64,000 bases of DNA, from NCBI RefSeq assembly GCF_003428645.1, contig NZ_QVQH01000019.1:22784-86783 (forward strand). The letters are read 5' to 3'. This DNA comes from Geodermatophilus marinus. Its GTDB lineage: Bacteria; Actinomycetota; Actinomycetes; Mycobacteriales; Geodermatophilaceae. Below are positions 40,761 to 49,050 of this stretch, one piece after another (position 1 is the first letter of the stretch; every line of letters starts with the position of its first letter). A model generated the notes under the pieces. That model ran no database searches. It saw only the letters and a program-made list of their open reading frames with translations, and was not told the DNA's origin. A program made the position numbers and the translations under genes.

Positions 40761-42263
40761 TCAGCCCTTGGTGACGTCCTCGGTGTCCTCGGTGGCGCCC
40801 TCGGCGGCCTCGACGGCGACGGCGTCGACGACCTCGGCCTCGGGGCCCTCGTCGGCGGCGTCGTCCGCAACGGCGTCGTCCGCAACGGCCTCGTCCGCAG
40901 CGGCGTCGTCCTCGGCGGCCGGCGCCGCCGGGGCCTGCGCGGTCTTCGGCCGGAGGGCCTCGAGGTCGACGGGGTTGCCCGACGCGTCGGTGATCGTCGT
41001 CTGCTCCAGCAGCTGGGCCAGCGTCTTGGTGCGGCGGACGTCGGCGACGAACTCGGCGATGTTGCCGCCCTGCTGCAGCTGCTGCGCGTACTGCTCCGGG
41101 CTCATCCGGTTGCGCTGCGCCTGGGCGACGACCTGCGCGGAGAGGTCGTCATTGTCGACGGTGACCTCGCGGGCGTCGGCGATCGCGTCCAGGACGAACT
41201 GGGTCTTGACCGCCTCCTCGATGTTCTTGCGCTGGTCGGCGTCGTAGTCCTCGCGGCTGGCGACGTCGGACATCTTGAGGAAGGTGTCCCAGTCCATGCC
41301 GGCCTGGGCCAGCTGCTGCTCGAAGGCGTTGTTGCGCCACTCGACCTCGCGCTCGACCAGGGTCTCCGGCACGGGGACCTCGATCGTGGTGATCAGGTGC
41401 TCGACCAGCTTGTCGCGGGCCTGGGCGCCCTGCTGCAGCACCTTGGTGCGGCCGAGCCGGGTGCGCACGTCGTCGCGCAGCTCCTCCAGCGTGTCGAACT
41501 CGCTGGCGGTGGAGGCGAAGTCGTCGTCGAGCTCGGGCAGCTCCTTGGTCTTCACCGAGCGCACGGTGACGGTGACCTCGGCGGTCTCCCCCGCGTTGGG
41601 GCCCTGGAGCAGCGCGGTCTGGAAGGTCTTCGACTCCTCGGCCGACAGCCCGCGGACGGCGTCGTCCAGACCCTCCATGAGGGAGCCGGACCCGACCTCG
41701 TAGGACATGCCGGTGGTGGAGCCGTCCTCGAGCACCTCGCCGTCCAGCTTCGCCTCGAGGTCGATGGAGACGAAGTCGCCGTCCTCGACGGGGCGCTCGA
41801 CGGCGGTGAGCATGGCGAACCGCTCCCGCATGACCGTGACCTGCTGGTCGATCTCCTCGTCGGTGACCTCGACGTCGTCGACGGTGACCGCGAGGGAGTC
41901 CAGGTCGGGCAGCTCCAGCTTGGGGGCGACGTCGACCTCGGCGGTGAAGGCCAGGGTGTCGTTGTCGTCGAGCCGGGTCACCTCGATGTCGGGCTGGCCC
42001 AGGACGCGCACCTGGTTCTCCCGCACGACCTCGGAGTAGACCTCCGGGATGGCGTGCTGGACGACCTGCTCGAGCACCAGCGGCCGGCCGATGCGGGTGT
42101 CGAGGACCCGGTTGGGCACCTTGCCGGGGCGGAAGCCGGGCACGCGCACCTGGCGGCCGAGCTCCTTGTAGACCTCACCGAAGGCGTGGTCCAGGTCCCC
42201 CCACGGCACCTCGATCGCCATCCGGACCCGCGTGGGGCCCAGTTCCTCGATGGTGCTCTTCAC
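40761..42263 (-). CDS. tig: Trigger factor
   Basis: Ribosome-associated chaperone and prolyl isomerase. Ribosome-binding domain with the signature GFRPGKVPNRVLDTRIG, a FKBP-type PPIase domain in the middle (EDGDFVSIDLEAKLDGEVLE, GMSYEVGSGSLMEGLDDAVR), then helical C-domain arms. The 500-aa length includes an Ala/Asp/Glu-rich disordered tail with near-repeats (ADEAVADDAVADDAADE), common in actinobacteria. ATG at 42263. Typical order tig-clpP1-clpP2-clpX. Confidence 0.96.
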   Translation of the reverse strand: MKSTIEELGPTRVRMAIEVPWGDLDHAFGEVYKELGRQVRVPGFRPGKVPNRVLDTRIGRPLVLEQVVQHAIPEVYSEVVRENQVRVLGQPDIEVTRLDDNDTLAFTAEVDVAPKLELPDLDSLAVTVDDVEVTDEEIDQQVTVMRERFAMLTAVERPVEDGDFVSIDLEAKLDGEVLEDGSTTGMSYEVGSGSLMEGLDDAVRGLSAEESKTFQTALLQGPNAGETAEVTVTVRSVKTKELPELDDDFASTASEFDTLEELRDDVRTRLGRTKVLQQGAQARDKLVEHLITTIEVPVPETLVEREVEWRNNAFEQQLAQAGMDWDTFLKMSDVASREDYDADQRKNIEEAVKTQFVLDAIADAREVTVDNDDLSAQVVAQAQRNRMSPEQYAQQLQQGGNIAEFVADVRRTKTLAQLLEQTTITDASGNPVDLEALRPKTAQAPAAPAAEDDAAADEAVADDAVADDAADEGPEAEVVDAVAVEAAEGATEDTEDVTKG

Positions 42264-42344
42264 AGCGGCAGTGCTCCTCGGTCGGCGGTCAGACAGGGGA
42301 AGGAGGCGCCGCCGGGCAGGGCGGACGACGCCGGTCGACCCCCG

Positions 42345-42350
42345 AGTCTA
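42345..42350 (-). promoter_or_regulatory. Possible tig -10 (TAGACT)
   Basis: Minus-strand CCTAGACTCGG, about 80 nt upstream of tig. The same 11-mer occurs just upstream of tRNA-Pro (42524-42536 region), where it is well placed as a -10 element. No clear -35. Confidence 0.35.
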
Positions 42351-42444
42351 GGCACCGCGGGGAGCGCCGGGGGGCGGCGGGAGGGGACGGACGGCTGGGC
42401 CTCCGGTCGGGGCCCCGATCGGGGCCGCGGTCGGGGTGGCGGTG

Positions 42445-42518
42445 TCGGGGTGGCGGGATTCGAACCCACGGCCCCCCGCTCCCAAAGCGGGTGCGCTACC
42501 AAGCTGCGCCACACCCCG
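42445..42518 (-). tRNA. tRNA-Pro (anticodon TGG)
   Basis: A 74-nt cloverleaf on the minus strand: acceptor CGGGGTG/CACCCCG, D-loop with AGCTTGGTAGCGC, anticodon stem CCCGC/GCGGG around TTTGGGA (TGG), T-arm with GGTTCGAATCC. No encoded CCA. Its probable -10 (TAGACT) ends about 11 nt upstream. Confidence 0.95.
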
Positions 42519-42559
42519 TGGCGGTCCGAGTCTAGGCCCGCCGGTGGGGTGCCCCCTGG

Positions 42560-44062
42560 TCAGGCGCGGACGGCGGGCCGGCGATCGGCCCAGGGGGCGG
42601 CCTGCTCCAGCGCCGCGGCCACCCGCACCAGGACGTCCTCGCGGCCGGCCGCGGCGACCAGCTGCACGCCCACGGGCAGGCCGTCGTCGGTCCAGTGCAG
42701 CGGCAGGCTGATCGCCGGCTGCCCGGTGACGTTGAACTGCGCGGTGTACGGGATGAAGCTGTTGATCCGGCGACCCTCGTGCTCGGGCCCGTCGGCGGTG
42801 AACCAGCCCAGCTCGGGCGGCGGGGCGCCGACCGTCGGCGTCACCAGCAGGTCGAACCCCTGACCGCCGAGCTCCGGCGGCGCCCACCAGGTGGCCACCC
42901 GGCGCGTCCAGGAGCCCAGCCACATGCGGGCACCCAGGTACTCCTCCGCGGTCAGCTTGCGGCCGACGGCGCGGTACATGACGTTGCGGGGCTCGAGCTC
43001 CTCGTCGGCGACCTCCCGACCCAGGGTGAACCGCTCGAAGGCGCTGATGGTCAGCGCGGTGTCGGCGGCGATCGTGGTGGTGAAGAACCGCGGGAAGAGG
43101 GGGTCGAACATCGCGTCGGGGGTCCCCGGCTCGACGGCGCAGCCGAGCTCCTCGAGCAGCCGGCCGGTGCGCCCGACGGCAACCCGGCAGCTCGGGTGGT
43201 CGAGGTACTGCTCCCCCGGGTCGGCGTCGAGCAGGCCGACCCGCAGGCGGCCGACGGGCGCCCCGAGCTCCTCGACCAGCGGGCGCGGCAGCGGCGGGGC
43301 GACGTAGGGGTCGCCCGGCATCGGCCGGCCGATCACGTCCAGGACGGCGGCGGTGTCGCGCACCGTCCGCGTGACGACGCCGTCGATCGTGGCGCCGGCC
43401 CAGCTCTCGCCGACCTCGGGGCCCTGGCTGACCCGCGCCCGGGTGGGCTTGAGCCCGACCAGGCCGCACTCGCTGGCCGGGATGCGGATGGAGCCGCCGC
43501 CGTCGTTGGCGTGCGCCACCGGCACCAGCCCGGCCGCCACCGCCGCGGCCGAGCCACCGCTGGAGCCGCCGGTCGACCGGTCCAGGTCGTACGGGTTGCG
43601 GGCCGGACCCGTCGCCGGCGCCTCGGTGGTGACCGTCGTGCCGAACTCCGGGACGTTGGTGCGGCCCAGGGCCACCAGGCCGGCCGCCCGGAACAGCCGC
43701 GCCAGGTGGCTCCCGGTCGGCCACCGGACCCCGGCGTCGCGCAGGAAGGAGGTGCCGTAGTGGGTCTCCTCCCCCGCCACGTGGCAGCCGAGGTCCTTGA
43801 GCAGCATCGGCACGCCGCGGAACGGGCCGTCGGGCAGGTCGCCGTCGGCCTCGGCGCGGGCGGCGTCGAAGCGCTCGCGGATCACCGCGTTGAGCTGCGG
43901 GTTCAGCCGCTCGATGCGGGCGATCGCCGCCTCGACCAGCTCGCGCGGGCTGGCCTCCCCCGTGCGGACGAGCTCGGCCTGGGCGGTGGCGTCCAGCCAG
44001 GCGGTGTCGTCCGTCGATGCGGCGTCCTGCCCGGCGTCGGCCTGCTTCGTGGCGTCGGTCAC
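42560..44062 (-). CDS. Amidase signature family enzyme
   Basis: Ser-cisSer-Lys hydrolase of amides; substrate unknown. Catalytic Lys in VPMLLKDLGCHVAGEE, cis-Ser in STGGSSGGSAAAVAAG, nucleophile region NDGGGSIRIPASECGLVGLK. Several starts are possible; GTG at 44062 gives 500 aa and the normal distance to the catalytic Lys. Transcribed away from tRNA-Gly; appears to be the last core gene before the island. Confidence 0.9.
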   Translation of the reverse strand: MTDATKQADAGQDAASTDDTAWLDATAQAELVRTGEASPRELVEAAIARIERLNPQLNAVIRERFDAARAEADGDLPDGPFRGVPMLLKDLGCHVAGEETHYGTSFLRDAGVRWPTGSHLARLFRAAGLVALGRTNVPEFGTTVTTEAPATGPARNPYDLDRSTGGSSGGSAAAVAAGLVPVAHANDGGGSIRIPASECGLVGLKPTRARVSQGPEVGESWAGATIDGVVTRTVRDTAAVLDVIGRPMPGDPYVAPPLPRPLVEELGAPVGRLRVGLLDADPGEQYLDHPSCRVAVGRTGRLLEELGCAVEPGTPDAMFDPLFPRFFTTTIAADTALTISAFERFTLGREVADEELEPRNVMYRAVGRKLTAEEYLGARMWLGSWTRRVATWWAPPELGGQGFDLLVTPTVGAPPPELGWFTADGPEHEGRRINSFIPYTAQFNVTGQPAISLPLHWTDDGLPVGVQLVAAAGREDVLVRVAAALEQAAPWADRRPAVRA

Positions 44063-44228
44063 GCGGCGGACCGTAGCAACGCCGTCCGACACCCGGCCGG
44101 TGCTCACCTCGACGACGGCCTTGTTGGCCGCAGCCTTCAGCGCCTGACCGGGGTCCACGTGCTGGCAGGCGCTACCCTCGACGCGGACGGTGGGCCCGGC
44201 GACCCCGGTCGACGACGCGCGCTGCTCC

Positions 44229-44302
44229 GCGGGTGTAGCTCAATGGCAGAGCCCCAGCCTTCCAAGCTGGCCATGCCGGTTCGATCCCGGTCACCCGCTC
44301 CA
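44229..44302 (+). tRNA. tRNA-Gly (anticodon TCC), left boundary of the island
   Basis: Acceptor GCGGGTG/CACCCGC, D-arm TAGCTCAATGGCAGAGC, anticodon stem CCAGC/GCTGG around CTTCCAA (TCC), T-arm CCGG-TTCGATC-CCGG, and encoded CCA at 44300-44302. Its 3' 54 nt are repeated at 61948-62001. No terminator follows it directly, unlike that right-hand copy. The probable -10 TACCCT is at 44173-44178. Confidence 0.95.
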
Positions 44303-44322
44303 CATCTGGACCAGCGGACCAG

Positions 44323-44991
44323 TCACTGCAGACGGGCGTCGTGGACGCGGAGTGCGACCTGGACCCGGTTGACCGCCTCGAGCTTGTGGAACAGCTGGAC
44401 GACGTGACCTTTCACCGTGGCGACGGACAGGTGGAGCTCCCGGGCGATCTCGCCGTTGCTCAGCCCTCGTCCCACGGCCAGGGCGACGTCGCGCTCGCGG
44501 TCGGTGAGGGTCGCGAGGCGGCGCCGAGCGTCACGCATGTGCACGCGGTCGTCGTCGTCGTTCCGGAGCCGCGCGAGAACCGTGCGCGTCGCCGACGGGG
44601 AGAGCATCGGCTCCCCGTCGGCCACGCGGCGGATGGCGGACACGATGTCGGTCGGGGGCGTGTCCTTGAGCAGGAACCCGTCGGCACCCGCGCCCAGTGC
44701 CTCCAGGACGAGCGCGTCGGCATCGAAGGTGGTCAGGACGATGACCCGCGGTGGCTCCGGTCCGACCATCAGCGCGCGAGTGGCCTTCAGCCCGTCCATC
44801 CGCGGCATCCGGATGTCCATGAGCACGACGTGCGGTCGCAGGCGATCGGCCTCCACCAGCGCCTGCTGCCCGTCGCCGGCCTCCCCGACGACCCGCAGGC
44901 CGTCGTTCCCGTCGAGCATCAAGCGCAGCCCCGCACGAACCACACCGTCGTCGTCCACGACGAGGACCCGCGTCGGCGCCGGACCGCTCAC
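44323..44991 (-). CDS. NarL/LuxR-family response regulator (left module)
   Basis: Receiver domain with Asp cluster (VLVVDDDGVVRAGL), phospho-Asp in VVLMDIRMPRMDGL, Thr and Lys switch residues (IVLTTFDADA, GFLLKDTPP), and a C-terminal LuxR helix-turn-helix (TLTDRERDVALAVGRGLSNG, HLSVATVKGHVVQLFHKLEA). GTG at 44991 overlaps the kinase stop (GTGA); another GTG at 45000 is possible. About 222 aa. Cognate kinase directly upstream; probably controls the divergent ABC exporter. Confidence 0.93.
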   Translation of the reverse strand: MSGPAPTRVLVVDDDGVVRAGLRLMLDGNDGLRVVGEAGDGQQALVEADRLRPHVVLMDIRMPRMDGLKATRALMVGPEPPRVIVLTTFDADALVLEALGAGADGFLLKDTPPTDIVSAIRRVADGEPMLSPSATRTVLARLRNDDDDRVHMRDARRRLATLTDRERDVALAVGRGLSNGEIARELHLSVATVKGHVVQLFHKLEAVNRVQVALRVHDARLQ

Positions 44992-46145
44992 GGCGACCAC
45001 GGGACCCAGGCACGCACCACGAAGTCCGCTCCTTCACGACCGTGCTCGAGCCGGCCGCCCTGGAGCTGCACCCGCTCGGTCAGGCCGATGAGCCCGAGCC
45101 CCGCGCCGGGCGTGGAGGATCGACCGAAGCCCAGCGCGTTGCGCATGACGACCTCGACTCCGGTGGCCCGCGTCCCGGACAGCTCGATGTCCACGGCGGC
45201 CCCGGCAGCGTGCTTGCGGGCGTTCGTCAGACCCTCCTGGACGACCCGGTAGACGGTGCGGCCGACCCCCTCCGGGAGGTCCTCGCGCGCGAGGTCGTCG
45301 GTGCAGGCGATGCGTGTCCCCCCGCGGCGCTCCTCCTCGATCAGGTCGGCAAGGTCGAGGTACCGGGGCTGCGGCACGTGCCGCACCTCACCGGACCCGT
45401 CGCGCAGGACGCCGAGGACGCTGCGGAGATCGATAAGGGCCAGGTGCGCCGACTCGCGGATGAGCCCCGCGCTGTCGCGCATCTGCTCGCGGCTGAGGTC
45501 CGACCGGTAGGCCATCGCGCCGGCGTTCACCGAGATCTGCGAGATCCGATGAGCCAGGACGTCGTGCATCTCGCGCGCGATCCGGCTGCGCTCCTCCAGG
45601 CGCGCCCGCTCGGCGCGCAGGTCCCGCTCCTCCTCCGCGGCCTCGGCCCGACGGCGGAGGCTCCACAGCAGTTCACGTCGCGAGCCGATGTACATGCCCC
45701 AGCCCAGCGCGGCGAGGGTGAACACGGTGTTGAGGGCGGCACCCAGCCAGGGGGGATCGGTGCGCACCGAGGGGTTCAACGCCGTGTAGACCTCACCTCC
45801 GGCGACGGCCAGCACTCCGACGGCGGCGATCGGTGCCCACCGCCGGCCGGTGGCGAGCGACACGGTCGCCAGGATCGCGGGACCTGCCGCGAGCAAGCTG
45901 AGCGCAGCCAGCGCCGTCGTCCCGACCGCGACGGGCAGCGGCCACCGGCGCCGGACGAGCACCAGGGCGAACGCCACAGCGCCGAGCGCCACGTCGACGG
46001 CGCGGCCGGTTACCGACCGCTCGTCGACGACCTGCCACCACGATGCCAGGCTGAACGCGAGGGCGACGGCCAGCCGCCAGGCCTGGTCCCGGCGGCGCAG
46101 CGGCGGCCGCTCGACATCGGCGTAGCCGCTGCTCTGGCCCTGCAC
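44988..46145 (-). CDS. Sensor histidine kinase, HisKA_3 type (left module)
   Basis: Five N-terminal hydrophobic helices (RLAVALAFSLASWWQVV through LGAALNTVFTLAALGWGMYI), a coiled linker, DHp motif IAREMHDVLAHRISQISVNA with the phospho-His, and HATPase_c motifs (VVQEGLTNARKHA, then TPGAGLGLIGLTERV). GTG at 46145 chosen (VQGQSSGYADVERPP); a longer start at 46202 is possible. About 385 aa. Divergent from the ABC transporter across 132 nt. Confidence 0.92.
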   Translation of the reverse strand: MQGQSSGYADVERPPLRRRDQAWRLAVALAFSLASWWQVVDERSVTGRAVDVALGAVAFALVLVRRRWPLPVAVGTTALAALSLLAAGPAILATVSLATGRRWAPIAAVGVLAVAGGEVYTALNPSVRTDPPWLGAALNTVFTLAALGWGMYIGSRRELLWSLRRRAEAAEEERDLRAERARLEERSRIAREMHDVLAHRISQISVNAGAMAYRSDLSREQMRDSAGLIRESAHLALIDLRSVLGVLRDGSGEVRHVPQPRYLDLADLIEEERRGGTRIACTDDLAREDLPEGVGRTVYRVVQEGLTNARKHAAGAAVDIELSGTRATGVEVVMRNALGFGRSSTPGAGLGLIGLTERVQLQGGRLEHGREGADFVVRAWVPWSP

Positions 46146-46277
46146 GGGCCCACCGTAGCCACGCGAGGTGGCGTGCCGGGACGGCCGGAGGGCGGTCCCC
46201 ACCCCCTACCGAAGAACCCCCTCAGCGCCGACTCCCGTCCGATGTCAGCGGACGGGCGCACGCGGACGCTGGACACC

Positions 46278-47222
46278 ATGATCGAAGTGAAGGGCCTGAC
46301 CCGCACCTACGGCGGGTACACCGCCGTGGACGACATCAGCTTTCGCACCCGGCCCGGGAGCGTGACCGGGTTCCTGGGGCCGAACGGGGCCGGCAAGACC
46401 ACCGCGATGCGCATCATGGTGGGCCTCACCGCCGCCACCCGTGGGGAAGCCACCATCGGCGGCCACCGCTACCACGACATCGTCAACCCCGGCCGCCACG
46501 TCGGTGTGCTGCTGGACGCCGGCGCGCAGCACGCCGGGCGCACCGGCCGCGAGATCCTCTCCCTCGGTGCGCGGATCATGGGCCTCCCGGTGTCCCGGGT
46601 CGACGAGATGCTCGACCTGGTGTCGCTCGACGACGACGAGGCGAAGCGGAAACTGCGCAACTACTCCCTCGGCATGAAGCAGCGGCTGGGCATCGCGCAC
46701 GCCCTGCTCGGCGACCCCGAGGTCCTCGTCCTCGACGAGCCGGCCAACGGTCTCGACCCGGCGGGCATCCGGTGGATGCGGGACCTGCTCCGCGGCTACG
46801 CCCGTCGTGGGGGCACGGTGCTGCTGTCCAGCCACCTCCTGCACGAGGTCGAGCTCGTCGCCGACGACCTCGTCCTCATCGGACGCGGCAGGATCGTCGC
46901 CTCCGGCGACAGGGAGAGTCTCGCCTCCACCGATGCCGCCAGCACCCTCGCGCGCGCGCGAGACAACGACGAACTGGCCGCGGCCCTCGCCCGGGAGGGA
47001 ATCACCGCGGTCCCCGAAGGCGCCGGACTGCGGGTCTCGGCCAGCACCGCCGACGTGAGCCGGGTCTCGGTCCAGCACTCGGTGATCCTCACCGACCTGC
47101 GCAGCGGCGCCAAGGGCCTCGAAGACCTCTTCCTCGACCTCACCTCCTCGGCCCAGCGGGAAGGCGCGGCCGCGCCCGGCTCCCTGGCAGCCCTCTCCAC
47201 CTCGAACGGAAGCCCACGATGA
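46278..47222 (+). CDS. ABC transporter ATP-binding protein (left module)
   Basis: BcrA-like exporter ATPase: Walker A FLGPNGAGKTTAMRIM, signature YSLGMKQRLGIAHALLG, Walker B EVLVLDEPANGLDPAG, H-loop LLSSHLLHEVE. A C-terminal extension of about 100 residues after the core is normal for this class. ATG at 46278; 314 aa. Its stop overlaps the permease ATG (ATGA). Controlled, most likely, by the adjacent two-component system; such modules often export antimicrobial peptides or lipids, but the substrate here is unknown. Confidence 0.92.
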   Translation: MIEVKGLTRTYGGYTAVDDISFRTRPGSVTGFLGPNGAGKTTAMRIMVGLTAATRGEATIGGHRYHDIVNPGRHVGVLLDAGAQHAGRTGREILSLGARIMGLPVSRVDEMLDLVSLDDDEAKRKLRNYSLGMKQRLGIAHALLGDPEVLVLDEPANGLDPAGIRWMRDLLRGYARRGGTVLLSSHLLHEVELVADDLVLIGRGRIVASGDRESLASTDAASTLARARDNDELAAALAREGITAVPEGAGLRVSASTADVSRVSVQHSVILTDLRSGAKGLEDLFLDLTSSAQREGAAAPGSLAALSTSNGSPR

Positions 47223-48010
47223 CCAGCACCCGTACCGACCACCAGCTCCTGCCCCGCCTCGACGTCGCCTCCACCCCTCGGATCCGCTTCTCGCGCCTGG
47301 TGTCCGTGGAGCTCCGGAAGGCCGTCGACACCCGCGCAGGACGGTGGCTCGTCGCTGCGATCCTCGCGATCACCGCAGCGAGCATGCTGCTCTTCTACGC
47401 GATCGGCGACGACGCCGACAGAACCTTCCCCGACTTCATCGGCTTCGCCGCGCAACCGCAGATGTTCCTCCTGCCCGTGCTGGGCATCCTGCTCATCACC
47501 AGCGAGTGGAGCCAGCGGACGGCCCTGGTCACCTTCACGCTCGCGCCGTCCCGCTCCACGGTGATCGGCGCCAAGGTCGTCGCGGCGATGCTGCTGGCGC
47601 TCCTGGCCTTCGCCGGAGCCCTCCTGCTCGCCGGCCTCGCCACCCTGGTCGCCGGGCGGGACGACGGCTTCGACGGCGTGAGCGTCGCGGTGCTCCTGCT
47701 CTTCCTCGCCGTGCAACTCCTGGGCGTCCTGCAGGGAGTCGCCTTCGGACTCCTGTGGCTCAGCACACCAGCGGCGATCGTCACCTTCTTCGTGCTGCCG
47801 ACCGCATCGACGCTGGTCTTCACCACCGTCCCGGCGCTGGGCGACCTCGCCCCGTGGCTGGACCTCCAGACCGCCCAGAGCCCGCTGGTCAACGGCGACT
47901 TCACCCTCACCTGGGAGCAGCTCGCCCGGATCGGTGTCACCGCGCTCGTCTGGGTGGTGCTCCCCTTCGTCGCCGGGTGGCTGCGGGTAATGCGCGCGGA
48001 GATCAAGTAG
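47219..48010 (+). CDS. ABC-2 type permease (left module)
   Basis: The 263-aa protein with six hydrophobic segments (WLVAAILAITAASMLLFYAI, MFLLPVLGILLITSEWSQR, VVAAMLLALLAFAGALLLAG, VAVLLLFLAVQLLGVLQGVA, ATSTLVF region, IGVTALVWVVLPFVAGWLR). TSEWSQRTALVTFTLAPSR is typical of ABC-2 permeases partnered with BcrA-like ATPases. ATG overlaps the ATPase stop by 4 nt. Confidence 0.9.
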   Translation: MTSTRTDHQLLPRLDVASTPRIRFSRLVSVELRKAVDTRAGRWLVAAILAITAASMLLFYAIGDDADRTFPDFIGFAAQPQMFLLPVLGILLITSEWSQRTALVTFTLAPSRSTVIGAKVVAAMLLALLAFAGALLLAGLATLVAGRDDGFDGVSVAVLLLFLAVQLLGVLQGVAFGLLWLSTPAAIVTFFVLPTASTLVFTTVPALGDLAPWLDLQTAQSPLVNGDFTLTWEQLARIGVTALVWVVLPFVAGWLRVMRAEIK

Positions 48011-48039
48011 GTGGCGACCGGGCGACGAAGGGTCGGGCC

Positions 48040-48690
48040 GTGATCGACGAGTGGCGGCAGCGCCGCGCGATGAAGCGGATCAGGCCCGGGGACGGGCGAC
48101 CGCTGCCGCGCTTCCGGTGGTGGCAGCAGGTCAGCCGCTCCCTGTTCTCCCTCGAACTGCGCGGCGCCGACGGCCGTCGGATCGTCTACGCGGTCGACGT
48201 CCGGCACATGGGCGACCAGGACGGGCGGGTGCTGGCGCAGCTCTACCTCGACGGTCGGCACCACGCGACGTCGAAGGTCCCCGCCGCCTTCCCCGTCGAA
48301 GGCGGCGTGATCGAGGTGGCCGCGAGCATGTTCGGGCTCAAGCGCTGCCACTACGTCACGCAGGACGGCGGGGAGGCGCAGCTCGTCCCCGACCGGGCAT
48401 CTGCCGCCGGGCGCCGCGCTCGACTCGGCCGCGACCACCCGGCCCTGAGCCGGCTCGTCGGCTCGGTCTCCGTGCTGCTGCTCGTCCTCGGCGTGGTCGT
48501 CGTCGCTCTCGAGCTTCTGGACGTCGTCGGCCGGATCCCGCCGGTGGTCGACCGCTACGGCGGCTTCCGCGCCCCGGTGCAGCCGCCGCTGTGGGTCACG
48601 GTCGCCGCCGGCCTCGGGGCGGTGTCGGCCAGCATCGAGCGGGGACTCCGGCTCCGCTACCACTGGCTGCTCGACGGCGCGGCGAGCTGA
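48040..48690 (+). CDS. Hypothetical protein with two C-terminal membrane helices
   Basis: Not recognised. The 216-aa protein starts (M)IDEWRQRRAMKRIRPGDGRP; a soluble N-terminal half includes SLFSLELRGADGRRIVYAVD and GGVIEVAASMFGLKRCHYVT, and the C-terminus has helices LVGSVSVLLLVLGVVVVALE and WVTVAAGLGAVSASIERGLR. GTG at 48040, 29 nt after the permease, so probably part of the left ABC operon and perhaps an accessory or immunity factor (speculation). Confidence 0.65.
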   Translation: MIDEWRQRRAMKRIRPGDGRPLPRFRWWQQVSRSLFSLELRGADGRRIVYAVDVRHMGDQDGRVLAQLYLDGRHHATSKVPAAFPVEGGVIEVAASMFGLKRCHYVTQDGGEAQLVPDRASAAGRRARLGRDHPALSRLVGSVSVLLLVLGVVVVALELLDVVGRIPPVVDRYGGFRAPVQPPLWVTVAAGLGAVSASIERGLRLRYHWLLDGAAS

Positions 48691-48699
48691 GGGCGCGAC

Positions 48700-49050
48700 G
48701 TGAGCAACGGTTCCCAGCAGCCTGACGAACGGGCGCGGACGGACGGCGAGCCTGCGTCGGTGACGGCGGCCCGGCAGCTAGCGGCCGAGTCCCGTGCCGA
48801 CCCGCCGCCTCGGCGTCGCATGTGGGAGCGCCACCGTCGGGAGGTCCGCCCCCCACGGGCAGTCCGGGCGTCGAGACGACTTCTCATCCCCCCACTCGGA
48901 CGACCCGGGCCCGACCGCCCCTCCGTCCGGGCTCCGGGCCAGGGACCGGCGGTCGCCCGGCGGCAGCCGGGTCGACCCCGCTCGGCCGGTACCGGGCCGG
49001 ACGAGCGTCCAGGAGAGAATGTCCAGCCACCCGCGGAGGACCACCCGTGA
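48700..49050 (+). CDS. Small protein with EPASVTAARQLA motif (copy 1)
   Basis: Not recognised. It starts (M)SNGSQQPDERARTDG and contains EPASVTAARQLAAESRADPP followed later by PPLGRPG. Copy 2, on the opposite strand at 57371-57586, shares EPASVTAARQLAxExRAxPPxRR and PLGRP. It follows the 216-aa gene by 9 nt, and its frame ends inside the beta-lactamase N-terminal region; the C-terminal third may be out of frame relative to an ancestral version. Presence of the motif in both ABC operons of the island is the main reason to call it. Confidence 0.5.
   Translation: MSNGSQQPDERARTDGEPASVTAARQLAAESRADPPPRRRMWERHRREVRPPRAVRASRRLLIPPLGRPGPDRPSVRAPGQGPAVARRQPGRPRSAGTGPDERPGENVQPPAEDHP

Noticed and set aside
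48794..49018. Longer beta-lactamase N-terminus from 48794
   Set aside because: It would overlap copy 1 of the small-protein gene and read as random basic sequence before the signal peptide.
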